DNA from: RPQJ01 sp031404015
GTDB taxonomy: Bacteria; Pseudomonadota; Gammaproteobacteria; Steroidobacterales; Steroidobacteraceae
Reading direction: 5' to 3'
DNA: 14,756 nt
Assembly: GCA_031404015.1 (NCBI GenBank)
Contig: JANNGT010000158.1
Location: forward strand, 1-14,756
Shown: piece after piece, positions 1 through 7,050 of the stretch
Position numbering within the stretch: position 1 is the first letter of the stretch
Layout: every line of letters begins with the position of its first letter
Made by a program: the position numbers and the translations under genes
The notes under the pieces: model-generated
Told to the model about the DNA's origin: nothing
Databases searched by the model: none
What the model saw: only the letters and a program-made list of their open reading frames with translations

Positions 1-561
1 GGCTGGTGGGATTGGCTCACCCCTTTCAGCCTCGCCACGGGCGTCGCACTCGTGTTTGGCTACGCACTGCTCGGATCGACATGGCTGATCTTCAAGACCC
101 TCGGCGACACGCAGCAGCGGGCTTACCAGTGCGCGGCGGTGGCAGGTACGGCAACGCTCGTGGCGATCGCCATCGTCAGCGCGTGGACGCCCTTCCTCAG
201 CGACGAATTCATGCGACGTTGGTTCGCGTGGCCGCAAATCCTGTTCGTGGCACCGGTGCCAGTGCTGGTGGCTTGCGCCGCATACGCGCTCTTCAATGGC
301 CTGCGCCGGCGGCACGAACTGGCGCCCTTCGTCGCGTCGCTCGTCCTGTTCGTGCTGAGCTTCATCGGCTTGCTCATCAGCTTTTTCCCTTACCTGGTGC
401 CGACCTCAGTCACGTTGTGGGAAGCCGCGGCACCCGACGAGAGCATGTCATTCCTGCTGGCCGGCGCCGCCTTCCTGATTCCGATCATCCTGCTGTACAC
501 GGCGTATTCCTATTGGGTGTTCCGCGGCAAGATCGCGCCGGGCGGCGGCGGGTACCACTGA
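1..561 (+). CDS. cydB: Cytochrome bd-type ubiquinol oxidase subunit II (CydB/CioB), C-terminal part
   Basis: Integral inner-membrane subunit of cytochrome bd/cyanide-insensitive quinol oxidase, which pairs with the haem-bearing CydA and reduces O2 with quinol electrons. The frame is open from base 1, so the gene begins upstream; about 186 residues remain of a protein usually near 335-380. The visible part starts with WWDWLTPFS and continues with GYALLGSTWLI, a conserved CydB segment. It also carries FFPYLVPTSVTLWEAAAP near the C terminus and ends in a last membrane helix followed by a short glycine-rich tail (GGGGYH). Several hydrophobic helices are evident. The DUF2474 small protein follows two bases after the stop, as is usual for CioAB-type operons. 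The GTG at 52 is internal, not a start. The family call is firm; CydB versus CioB is a naming matter. Confidence 0.95.
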   Translation, partial: GWWDWLTPFSLATGVALVFGYALLGSTWLIFKTLGDTQQRAYQCAAVAGTATLVAIAIVSAWTPFLSDEFMRRWFAWPQILFVAPVPVLVACAAYALFNGLRRRHELAPFVASLVLFVLSFIGLLISFFPYLVPTSVTLWEAAAPDESMSFLLAGAAFLIPIILLYTAYSYWVFRGKIAPGGGGYH

Positions 562-563
562 CG

Positions 564-677
564 ATGGCCGACGGGCGCTGGCAACGTGTGTTGTGGTTCG
601 TGGCCCTCTGGGCTGCAAGCGTCGCCACGCTGGGCGTCGTCGCCTGGCTGATCCGCATGGTGATTGGAGTAAAGTAA
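564..677 (+). CDS. DUF2474 (CydX-like) small membrane subunit of bd oxidase
   Basis: A 37-residue protein starting at ATG 564, two bases after the cydB stop, ending TAA 675-677. It has a short basic N-terminus (MADGRWQR), one transmembrane helix over about residues 9-31 (WFVALWAASVATLGVVAWLI) and a short tail ending GVK. This matches the small proteins encoded directly after cydB in CioAB-type operons (Pfam DUF2474). Such single-helix proteins, like CydX in Escherichia coli, bind the bd oxidase and support its assembly or haem stability. It lies inside a longer open frame that begins at base 6, but that frame overlaps cydB and its upstream part is not protein-like. Position, length and sequence all support a real gene. 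The exact role of DUF2474 here is inferred from family and position. Confidence 0.85.
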   Translation: MADGRWQRVLWFVALWAASVATLGVVAWLIRMVIGVK

Positions 678-703
678 TTGCCCCGTCACGGAGCACGACA
701 ACA

Positions 704-2248
704 ATGAACGGCGCCCAGTCCCTGCTGCAGACCCTGGTCAATTGCGACGTGAGGGTGTGCTTCGGCAACCCGGGCACGTCGGAAATGCATTTCGTCGCCG
801 CGCTTGATTCCGTGCCGCAGATGCGGTCCGTGCTGTGCCTGTTCGAGGGCGTCGTCACGGGCGCGGCGGATGGCTACGGCCGCATCGCCGGCAAACCCGC
901 CGCGACGTTGCTGCACCTCGGCCCCGGACTCGCCAACGGCCTGGCCAACTTGCACAACGCGCGACGTGCAGGCACACCGCTCGTCAATATCGTGGGCGAC
1001 CACGCCACCTATCACCTGCAATACGATGCGCCGCTCACCTCGGACATCGTGGGCTTTGCCCGGCCGGTCTCAAGCTGGATACACGAGTCGAAAAGTGCCC
1101 TGGAAGTCGCCTCCGACGCCGCACGAGCCGTGCAGGCCGCGCGCTCGGCCCCGGGCTGCATCGCCACCCTGATCCTGCCTGCCGACACGGCCTGGAACGA
1201 TGCGCAACGCGCGGAAAGCCTGTTGCCGGATCGCGGGCCGGCACCCGTCAGCACGAACGCCATCGATGCAGCCGCGCAACAGCTCGGTAACGGCAAGAAG
1301 ACGGCGCTGGTCCTGCGCGGCGCGGCACTGCAGGGTGCAGGACTCGAGGCAGCCGGCCGCGTACAGGCGAAGACCGGCGCGCGCCTGCTCTGTGACACGT
1401 TCGCGCCGCATGCCGAACTCGGTGCCGGTCGCGTACCCGTCGAACGCATTCCCTACTTCGCGGAACAGATTGTCGATTTCCTCAAGGACTTCGAGCAGAT
1501 CATTTTCGTCGGGGCCAAGCCGCCCGTGTCGTTTTTCGCGTATCCAGGCAAGCCCAGCTGGTGCTCGCCCGCAGGCGCGCGGCTCAGCTACCTCGCCCAT
1601 GCGCACGAGGACGGCGTGCAGGCGCTGTCTGCCGTGGCGGACGCGTTGGGCGCCCCGGCGCGTTCGCCGGTACGCATCCCGCTGCTGCTGCCCGACATGC
1701 CGAGCGGGACGCTCACCGCGCTCGGCGTCGCGCAGGTCATCGCCGCGCTCACGCCCGAAGACGTGATCTACGCGGACGAGTCAGCCACTGCCTCGTTCCC
1801 GTTGCTGTCGACACTGGCGCGCGCACGGCCGCACACGCACCTGCCGCTCACGGGCGGTTCCATCGGCCAGGGCTTGCCACTCGCAGTCGGCGCGGCCATC
1901 GCGGCCCCCGGCCGCAAGGTGATCTGCCCGCACGGCGACGGCGGGGCCGCGTACACGATGCAGGCGCTCTGGACTATGGCGCGTGAAAAACTCGACGTCA
2001 CCGTCGTCGTGTACGCCAATCGCTCGTATGCAATTCTGAACATCGAGCTCGCGCGCGTCGGCGCGACCGGCAGCGGACCCGTCGCACTGTCGATGCTCGA
2101 CATCGGCAACCCGGACATGAACTGGACGAAGATTGCTGCAGGCCTCGGCGTCGAGGCCAGTCGCGCCACGACGTGTGAAGAGTTCGCGGCCCAATACGCG
2201 TCTGCGCTGGCGCAGCGTGGACCGCGTTTGATCGAAGCGGTGATCTGA
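704..2248 (+). CDS. Thiamine-diphosphate-dependent enzyme, acetolactate synthase large-subunit-like
   Basis: A 514-residue ThDP enzyme of the acetolactate synthase/benzoylformate decarboxylase superfamily. The start is ATG 704, with GGAG at 690-693 ten bases upstream. The frame stays open further upstream to 593, but that part overlaps the DUF2474 gene. The N-terminal pyrimidine-binding domain has GNPGTSE (about 21-27) and the ThDP-activating glutamate, about residue 48, in CLFEGV. The C-terminal diphosphate-binding domain has GGSIGQGLPLAVGAAIA and the metal motif GDGG at 411-414, with Asn439 in ANRSY at the usual spacing. Relatives are commonly annotated as acetolactate synthase large subunit. 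No regulatory small subunit (ilvH/ilvN) lies beside it, so a catabolic decarboxylase or carboligase is as likely as branched-chain amino-acid synthesis. The true substrate cannot be read from sequence. It probably shares a transcript with the oxidase genes (26-base gap). Confidence 0.88.
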   Translation: MNGAQSLLQTLVNCDVRVCFGNPGTSEMHFVAALDSVPQMRSVLCLFEGVVTGAADGYGRIAGKPAATLLHLGPGLANGLANLHNARRAGTPLVNIVGDHATYHLQYDAPLTSDIVGFARPVSSWIHESKSALEVASDAARAVQAARSAPGCIATLILPADTAWNDAQRAESLLPDRGPAPVSTNAIDAAAQQLGNGKKTALVLRGAALQGAGLEAAGRVQAKTGARLLCDTFAPHAELGAGRVPVERIPYFAEQIVDFLKDFEQIIFVGAKPPVSFFAYPGKPSWCSPAGARLSYLAHAHEDGVQALSAVADALGAPARSPVRIPLLLPDMPSGTLTALGVAQVIAALTPEDVIYADESATASFPLLSTLARARPHTHLPLTGGSIGQGLPLAVGAAIAAPGRKVICPHGDGGAAYTMQALWTMAREKLDVTVVVYANRSYAILNIELARVGATGSGPVALSMLDIGNPDMNWTKIAAGLGVEASRATTCEEFAAQYASALAQRGPRLIEAVI

Positions 2249-2255
2249 TCCGGAC

Positions 2256-3134
2256 TCAGGCTCGCCGCAGCATCAGCACGTTTCCGGCGACGGCAAAACC
2301 CGCGCCCACGAAGGTGAGCCACTCAGGATGGAATCCCTCGAAGGCCACCGAGACGACCAGTGCCAGCAACGGCGTCATCACACCCACGGTTCCAGTGGGG
2401 CCCGGGCCGATGCGCTCCTGCAACGTCAGGAAGCACGCGAAGGTGAGCACGGAACCCGCCAGCGACAGGTACAGCAAAGAGAGCCACCACGAGAGTTCAG
2501 CGGGCGGCACGAAGCTCTGGCCTTGCGCGATGGCCAGCAGGGCGGCGACGGCAGCTCCGTACAGCATGCCGAAGCCGAGTGATGGCCAGAAGGGCAGACC
2601 ACGCGATCTGTTGCGGCTCGCCGTCAGGCTGCCCACGGTCGACAGCAGCACGGACGCCACGGTGAACAACGCGCCCAACAGCGTGGCGCGGGTGCCGGTC
2701 TTGGTGCGGAATTCCGGCCAGAAGATCAACGCCACGCCTGCGACGCCCAGCAGGCCGCCGAGCACGAAGCGCGGCGTGATGCGGACGCCGAACAATGCGC
2801 GCGCACCGAGACCGGCGACGAGCGGTGACGCTGAATAGCCCACCGCCACCAGTCCAGAGACGACGTGTTGTTCGGCGTGGTAGACGCAGATGTACGAGAT
2901 GCCGTACATGAAGCCACCCTGCAGCGCGAAGATGGCGTGTTGCGCAGCCGTGAAGCGCAGGCTTTTTCGCCACAGCGTGCACAGTGCAAGGACGACGATG
3001 CCCGCGAGCGCGAACCGCAAGGCCACGCCCACCTCGGGCGGCATGCGCCCGATCTGGAACGTGATCGCAAACCACGTCGTCCCCCAGGTCCCGACGCAGA
3101 TGGCGAATAACTGCCAGTTCTTGAAACGATGCAT
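2256..3134 (-). CDS. EamA/DMT-family transporter
   Basis: A 292-residue inner-membrane permease of the drug/metabolite transporter superfamily, with the two-fold EamA repeat and about ten hydrophobic helices. The first helix carries the typical WGTTWFAITFQIG, followed by PPEVGVALRFALAG. The second half has the usual helix ending in LTLQERIGPGPTGTVGVMTP and a final helix near the C terminus (LTFVGAGFAVAGNVLMLRRA). The start ATG is at 3132-3134; no strong Shine-Dalgarno is visible. It converges on the ThDP enzyme with seven bases between stops, and its 5' end faces the hydrolase gene across 141 bases. Family members export amino acids, metabolites or drugs; the substrate here is unknown. Confidence 0.9.
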   Translation of the reverse strand: MHRFKNWQLFAICVGTWGTTWFAITFQIGRMPPEVGVALRFALAGIVVLALCTLWRKSLRFTAAQHAIFALQGGFMYGISYICVYHAEQHVVSGLVAVGYSASPLVAGLGARALFGVRITPRFVLGGLLGVAGVALIFWPEFRTKTGTRATLLGALFTVASVLLSTVGSLTASRNRSRGLPFWPSLGFGMLYGAAVAALLAIAQGQSFVPPAELSWWLSLLYLSLAGSVLTFACFLTLQERIGPGPTGTVGVMTPLLALVVSVAFEGFHPEWLTFVGAGFAVAGNVLMLRRA

Positions 3135-3228
3135 GGAAATTCAAGTGGACGCGCGACGAGCAGGACCGGTGCAGGCCGCGCGCAGTCTCCCGTGCGCGGG
3201 CCTATTGGTCAAACAGGGCGCGCGTGGC

Positions 3229-3237
3229 TGCTAAAAT
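3229..3237 (+). promoter_or_regulatory. Possible extended -10 promoter for the hydrolase-mltA-menA cluster
   Basis: TGCTAAAAT fits an extended -10 element (TGn followed by TAAAAT). It lies about 40 bases before the ATG at 3276 and in the only sizeable non-coding gap ahead of the cluster. No good -35 hexamer stands at 17 bases; TTGGTC at 3205-3210 is 21 bases away, which is too far. The surrounding 3238-3275 is less GC-rich than the region in general. This is a by-eye prediction. Confidence 0.3.
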
Positions 3238-3275
3238 CACCGGGCCCGGGTAAAGCAGTTAGACCTTTCAGAAAA

Positions 3276-4166
3276 ATGATCAGCTCAAATGTAGATAGCT
3301 TCCTGGCTCTCTGTTCGGCTCAACGACGTAAGGGCGTGTTCAGCGAAGTCCTGCCTACTCGCATTATCGAGACTTCTGTTGGCCCCGTTCGCGTGCATGA
3401 CTCAAAGTCCGATGGACCATGCGTGGTTTTTGTGCCGGATGGGCCCAATGTGATCGAGCACTACGAGCGCCTGATTGAGCTGCTGTCATCGAAGTTGCGG
3501 GTGGTGTGCTTCGACATGCCCGGTTTCGGGTTTTCCTTGCCGCGTTCCTCCTACGAGCATTCGCTGGATCAAGGGGCGCAAGCTGTACTGGGGGTACTCG
3601 ATGCCTTGGCAATACCGAATGCAACCTTGGCGTTCAGTTGCGCCAATGGCTTTTATGCACTACGAGCGGCACAAATCGCGCCGGATCGTATTTCCAGCCT
3701 GGTGCTTTCCCAGACTCCATCCATGTCGGCGATGCATGCCTGGGGCAAACGCGCAATTCCATTGCCACTGCGCATTCCGGTAGTGGGTCAGATCGTAGGT
3801 TGGCTGATTCGAAAGAAGTCCGCGCACATCTGGTACGGAATAGCGCTCCCCAAGACGACTTCTGCGCAGCCCTTTGCAGACAAGGCTCAGCACGCGCTGG
3901 ATGGCGGAGGGTGCTTTTGCCTGGCAAGTGTTTGTCAGGGGCTGGTTCGGGAAACGGTAGATTCCTTGTTGGGCGTAACGACGCCTTGCACCTTACTCTG
4001 GGGTACCAAGGATCACTCCCATAAGTACACCGATCCACGATCCCTGCGTGAGCTTGTCCCAGGCGCTGAAATCATCCTCATCGAAGATTGCGGGCACTTC
4101 CCCGACGTCGAGCAACCGGAACGCTTTGCTTCCATCCTCATGGAGAGGTTGGCGAGGTATGCGTAA
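3276..4166 (+). CDS. Alpha/beta-hydrolase-fold protein lacking the catalytic serine
   Basis: A 296-residue alpha/beta-hydrolase-fold protein. Fold landmarks are the beta-strand VVFVPDGPN (about 51-59), where active enzymes usually have an HG oxyanion-hole motif; VVCFDMPGFGFS (76-87); an acid position Asp246 in LWGTKDH; and His274 in EDCGHFPDVEQPERF. The nucleophile elbow, normally G-x-S-x-G, reads S121-C-A-N-G125, so alanine 123 occupies the catalytic serine/aspartate position. Acid and histidine are kept. The start ATG 3276 lacks a clear Shine-Dalgarno; the frame is open upstream to 3129, but that part is not protein-like. The gene is visibly less GC-rich than its neighbours (by eye, not computed), hinting at separate origin. 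It overlaps the mltA start by eight bases. It may be a non-hydrolytic family member, a binding protein, or an enzyme with altered chemistry; substrate unknown. Confidence 0.85.
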   Translation: MISSNVDSFLALCSAQRRKGVFSEVLPTRIIETSVGPVRVHDSKSDGPCVVFVPDGPNVIEHYERLIELLSSKLRVVCFDMPGFGFSLPRSSYEHSLDQGAQAVLGVLDALAIPNATLAFSCANGFYALRAAQIAPDRISSLVLSQTPSMSAMHAWGKRAIPLPLRIPVVGQIVGWLIRKKSAHIWYGIALPKTTSAQPFADKAQHALDGGGCFCLASVCQGLVRETVDSLLGVTTPCTLLWGTKDHSHKYTDPRSLRELVPGAEIILIEDCGHFPDVEQPERFASILMERLARYA

Positions 4167-5262
4167 CCCGGCAGTCCACGCCGTCGCGGCGGTGTTCGTA
4201 GCGCTCGCCGCGTGCACGCCCTTCCGTCCTGAACCGTCGCAGCCGTCGCAGCCCTCCATCGAGCGTGAGCAATCGCGATGGGTGCCTGTCTCGTGGCAGG
4301 CATTGCCCGGGTGGAACGAGGACCGTGTCGACCAGGCATGGCCCGCCCTGCAGCAAAGCTGCCATCGCCCCGCGCCGGCATGGGTCGCCCTGTGCAGCGA
4401 TGCCAGGAAGCTCAGCCCCCGCAACGATCACGACGCCCGGGCCTGGCTCGAGCACAACCTGCAACCGTACCGGGTCGAATCCTTGCAGGGCAGCGATCGC
4501 GGCTTGCTCACGGGATATTACGAACCATTGCTCGAAGCAAGCCGCCAGCCATCGGGGAAGTTTCGGCATGCGTTGTACGGCGTCCCAGCGGACCTCGCAC
4601 AACGCAAGCCATACTGGACAAGGCAGCAGATCGACACCCTGCCGGCGGCGAGATCCTCGCTGCGTGGACGTGAGCTGGCCTACGTGGCCGATCCGCTCGA
4701 TGCGTTGGTGCTGCAGATCCAGGGCTCCGGTCGCTTGCGTGTCGCAGAACCCAACGGCCAGGTTCGCACTGTTCGGTTTGCCTATGCTGGCCACAACGAC
4801 CAGCCCTATCGATCCATCGGCCGCTGGTTGATCGAACGTGGCGAATTGCAGGCGGGCCAGGCATCGTGGCCCGACATCGAGGCGTGGGCCGACCGCAACC
4901 CGGCGCGCGTGAACGAGCTGCTGTGGGTCAACCCAAGGTACGTTTTTTTCCGTGAGGAACCCATCGCAGACCCCGCGCTGGGACCGAAGGGCGCGCAGGG
5001 CGTGCCACTGACACCGGGCCGCTCGATCGCGGTTGATCCGCGGAGCGTGCCCTACGGCACACCGGTTTGGCTCGACACCACCGAGCCCCTGTCGCTCCAG
5101 CCGTTGCGGCGAGTAGTGCTTGCGCAGGACACCGGCAGTGCAATCACCGGGGCCGTGCGCGTCGACTATTTCTGGGGCTGGGATGCGAGCGCCATGGAGA
5201 AAGCGGGACGCACCAAGCAGTCCTTGCGCGTATGGGTGCTCTGGCCGCGAGACGTACGGTGA
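4159..5262 (+). CDS. mltA: Membrane-bound lytic murein transglycosylase A (lipoprotein)
   Basis: A 367-residue outer-membrane lipoprotein that cleaves the MurNAc-GlcNAc glycosidic bond of peptidoglycan with 1,6-anhydro ring formation. The start ATG 4159 gives a signal peptide ending in the lipobox LAAC, with the lipidated Cys at residue 19 followed by Thr, compatible with outer-membrane sorting. The MltA domain begins with GLLTGYYEPLLEA (115-127), and LQIQGSGRL lies mid-protein. The C-terminal 3D-type barrel carries SIAVDPRSVPYGTPVW and then AQDTGSAITG (Asp324) and RVDYFWGW (Asp336), the conserved acidic region of the family that holds the catalytic aspartate. Length is normal. GGAGAGG at 4142-4148 is a plausible ribosome site inside the preceding gene; the 8-base overlap upstream and GTGA overlap downstream suggest coupled translation. 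Confidence 0.95.
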   Translation: MRNPAVHAVAAVFVALAACTPFRPEPSQPSQPSIEREQSRWVPVSWQALPGWNEDRVDQAWPALQQSCHRPAPAWVALCSDARKLSPRNDHDARAWLEHNLQPYRVESLQGSDRGLLTGYYEPLLEASRQPSGKFRHALYGVPADLAQRKPYWTRQQIDTLPAARSSLRGRELAYVADPLDALVLQIQGSGRLRVAEPNGQVRTVRFAYAGHNDQPYRSIGRWLIERGELQAGQASWPDIEAWADRNPARVNELLWVNPRYVFFREEPIADPALGPKGAQGVPLTPGRSIAVDPRSVPYGTPVWLDTTEPLSLQPLRRVVLAQDTGSAITGAVRVDYFWGWDASAMEKAGRTKQSLRVWVLWPRDVR

Positions 5263-6155
5263 GCAGCGAGATACGAACAGCAGGCTCGCAGCGATGGTGG
5301 ATCGCTTCACGTCCACGCACGTTGACGATGGCCGTGACGCCAGTTGCGGTCGGCTCCGCGTTGGCATGGCACCAGGGTGCCACGGCGGACTGGCCTGTTT
5401 TCTCTTTGACCCTCGCGTGCGCGATGCTGATCCAGGTTGCAACGAACCTGCTCAACGACGTCTCGGATTTCGAACGTGGCAACGACCGCTCCGATCGCGT
5501 GGGCCCCCTGCGCATCACGGCGGCGGGCCTGGCAACGCCGCGTGAAGTCAGGCGCGCCGCCGCCATCGCGTTCGGCATCGCGGCCAGCATCGGCCTGTAT
5601 CTGATCTGGTCAGGCGGCGTCGCCATCCTCGCGCTCGGCGTGTTTTCGATCGTCGCGGGCTGGGCGTATTCGGGCGGAGCCAGGCCCATCTCGCATGGCG
5701 CGCTCGGCGAACTGTGGGTGTTGCTCTTCTTCGGCGTCGTCGCCGTGTGCGGCAGCCACTACCTGCAGGCACATCACTGGTCCACGTTGGCCCTGCTGTT
5801 TGGTATTGCCATCGGCGCGATCGCCGCCGCAGTCCTGCTGCTCAACAACTACCGCGACCTCGAGCCCGACCGCGCCGCGGGCCGGCGCACGCTGGCGCAG
5901 GTCATCGGTCCTGATCGGTCGAGGACGCTGTTCGCGTTGCTGGTGCTGCTGCCGCTGGTGCTGCCGGCATGGCTCGCACTCACTCGCCCCGAGTACCGGA
6001 TGCTCTGGCTGGCTTGTCTCGCCCTGCCGATATTCATTTACGTAGCGGTACGGATGCGCCAACTGACCGGCCCGGCGCTCAATCCCGTCCTTGGTCAAAC
6101 CGCAATGGCGCAGCTGGTGTTCGGCGCGCTGCTCGTTCTGGGGTTGTTGCTCTGA
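5259..6155 (+). CDS. menA: 1,4-dihydroxy-2-naphthoate polyprenyltransferase (MenA)
   Basis: A 298-residue UbiA-superfamily membrane enzyme that prenylates 1,4-dihydroxy-2-naphthoate to give demethylmenaquinone. I chose GTG 5259, which overlaps the mltA stop (GTGA) and gives the expected N-terminus with WWIASRPRTLTMAVTPV. The first Asp-rich motif is NDVSD at 66-70, followed by RGNDRSDRVGP, the MenA-type version. The second is NNYRDLEPDRAAGRRTLA from residue 196. These aspartates bind the Mg-diphosphate of the prenyl donor. About eight to nine hydrophobic helices are present. The frame extends upstream to 5067, but that part lies inside mltA. The next gene starts at its stop (TGATG). MenA is preferred over UbiA because of the GxDxxDRxGP-type motif. 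No other men genes are in the window. Confidence 0.92.
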   Translation: MSSEIRTAGSQRWWIASRPRTLTMAVTPVAVGSALAWHQGATADWPVFSLTLACAMLIQVATNLLNDVSDFERGNDRSDRVGPLRITAAGLATPREVRRAAAIAFGIAASIGLYLIWSGGVAILALGVFSIVAGWAYSGGARPISHGALGELWVLLFFGVVAVCGSHYLQAHHWSTLALLFGIAIGAIAAAVLLLNNYRDLEPDRAAGRRTLAQVIGPDRSRTLFALLVLLPLVLPAWLALTRPEYRMLWLACLALPIFIYVAVRMRQLTGPALNPVLGQTAMAQLVFGALLVLGLLL

Positions 6156-7042
6156 TGCCAGGAATCGTCGGTACGCTGCTCCCGCTGGGGCTCGCCTTCA
6201 TCATGTTCGCGGTCGGCGTCACGCTCGTGCCCACCGATTTCACCCGGCTGTTGCGCGAACCGCGCGCGGTAGTCGCTGGGTTGATCGGGCAGCTGATGCT
6301 GCTGCCATTGTTTGCCTGGATGCTGGCCCTGGCATGGCAGCTCCCACCCGAAATGGCGATGGGCCTGGTGCTGCTGGGCGCGTGCCCAGGGGGCGCGAGT
6401 TCGGCACTGATCACGCACCTAGCGCGCGGCACAGCGGCGCTCTCGGTGACGCTCACGGCGATCACGAGCCTGGTCGCGCTCGCGAGCATGCCCGTGGTGG
6501 CACAAATGGCCCTGCAGTATTTCCTGGGTGCGAACAGCAACGTCGACGTGTCGATCACGCGGCTCGTGCGCGGCGTGTTTGTGATCACGACGCTGCCCGT
6601 CGCCGCCGGCATGGCCCTGCGTGCGTGGCGTCCGGCGATGATCGAGCGTTTGCAAGTGCCATTGGGCCGCATCGCGACGGCCTTGTTCGTGCTGATCGTG
6701 CTGGCGACCTTCATCAACCAGCGTGCTGCCATCATCGAGAACTTCGCCAGCGTTGGCCCCGCCGCCGCGAGCCTGAACGTCGCGGTCATGCTGGTGGGCG
6801 TGGTGCTGGGATTCCTGTTCAGGCTGGGTCGCAGGGATTCGATCGCCATTGCGTCCGAGTGCGGCTTGCAGAATGCAGCGCTCGGAATTTTCGTCGCGAC
6901 GAGCGTGCTCGGCATCCCCGCGCTGGCCGTGCCCAGCGTCGTCTATGCGCTGGTCATGAACATCGGGGCATTTGCGCTGATCTACGTGGCGCGGCGTTGG
7001 GTCGCGACCGACGCAACCCAGCTGCAACGCGTAGCTGCCTGA
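6155..7042 (+). CDS. Bile acid:sodium symporter (BASS) family transporter
   Basis: A 295-residue polytopic inner-membrane protein of the bile acid:Na+ symporter family. The start ATG 6155 overlaps the menA stop by one base. Family marks are the core unwound segment ACPGGASSALITHLARG beginning at residue 76, and ASECGLQNAALGIFVA beginning at 233, which correspond to the two crossover regions that hold sodium and substrate. Nine to ten helices are evident and length is standard for bacterial members. Bacterial relatives carry pantoate, pyruvate-like acids, bile acids or unknown organic anions. The gene is translationally coupled to menA, but nothing in the sequence shows that it carries a menaquinone precursor. 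It converges on the next gene with eight bases between stops. Confidence 0.92.
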   Translation: MPGIVGTLLPLGLAFIMFAVGVTLVPTDFTRLLREPRAVVAGLIGQLMLLPLFAWMLALAWQLPPEMAMGLVLLGACPGGASSALITHLARGTAALSVTLTAITSLVALASMPVVAQMALQYFLGANSNVDVSITRLVRGVFVITTLPVAAGMALRAWRPAMIERLQVPLGRIATALFVLIVLATFINQRAAIIENFASVGPAAASLNVAVMLVGVVLGFLFRLGRRDSIAIASECGLQNAALGIFVATSVLGIPALAVPSVVYALVMNIGAFALIYVARRWVATDATQLQRVAA

Positions 7043-7050
7043 TTTCTACC

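Noticed and set aside
3129..3275. Extended N-terminus of the hydrolase from 3129
   Set aside because: It overlaps the 5' end of the divergent transporter gene, is low-complexity (Arg, Gly, Ser) and lies upstream of the likely promoter.
4138..5442. Long minus-strand open frame (434 codons) opposite mltA and the start of menA
   Set aside because: It is antisense to two well-identified genes, rich in Arg, Pro, Gln and His, and shows no domain; GC-rich DNA gives such frames by chance.
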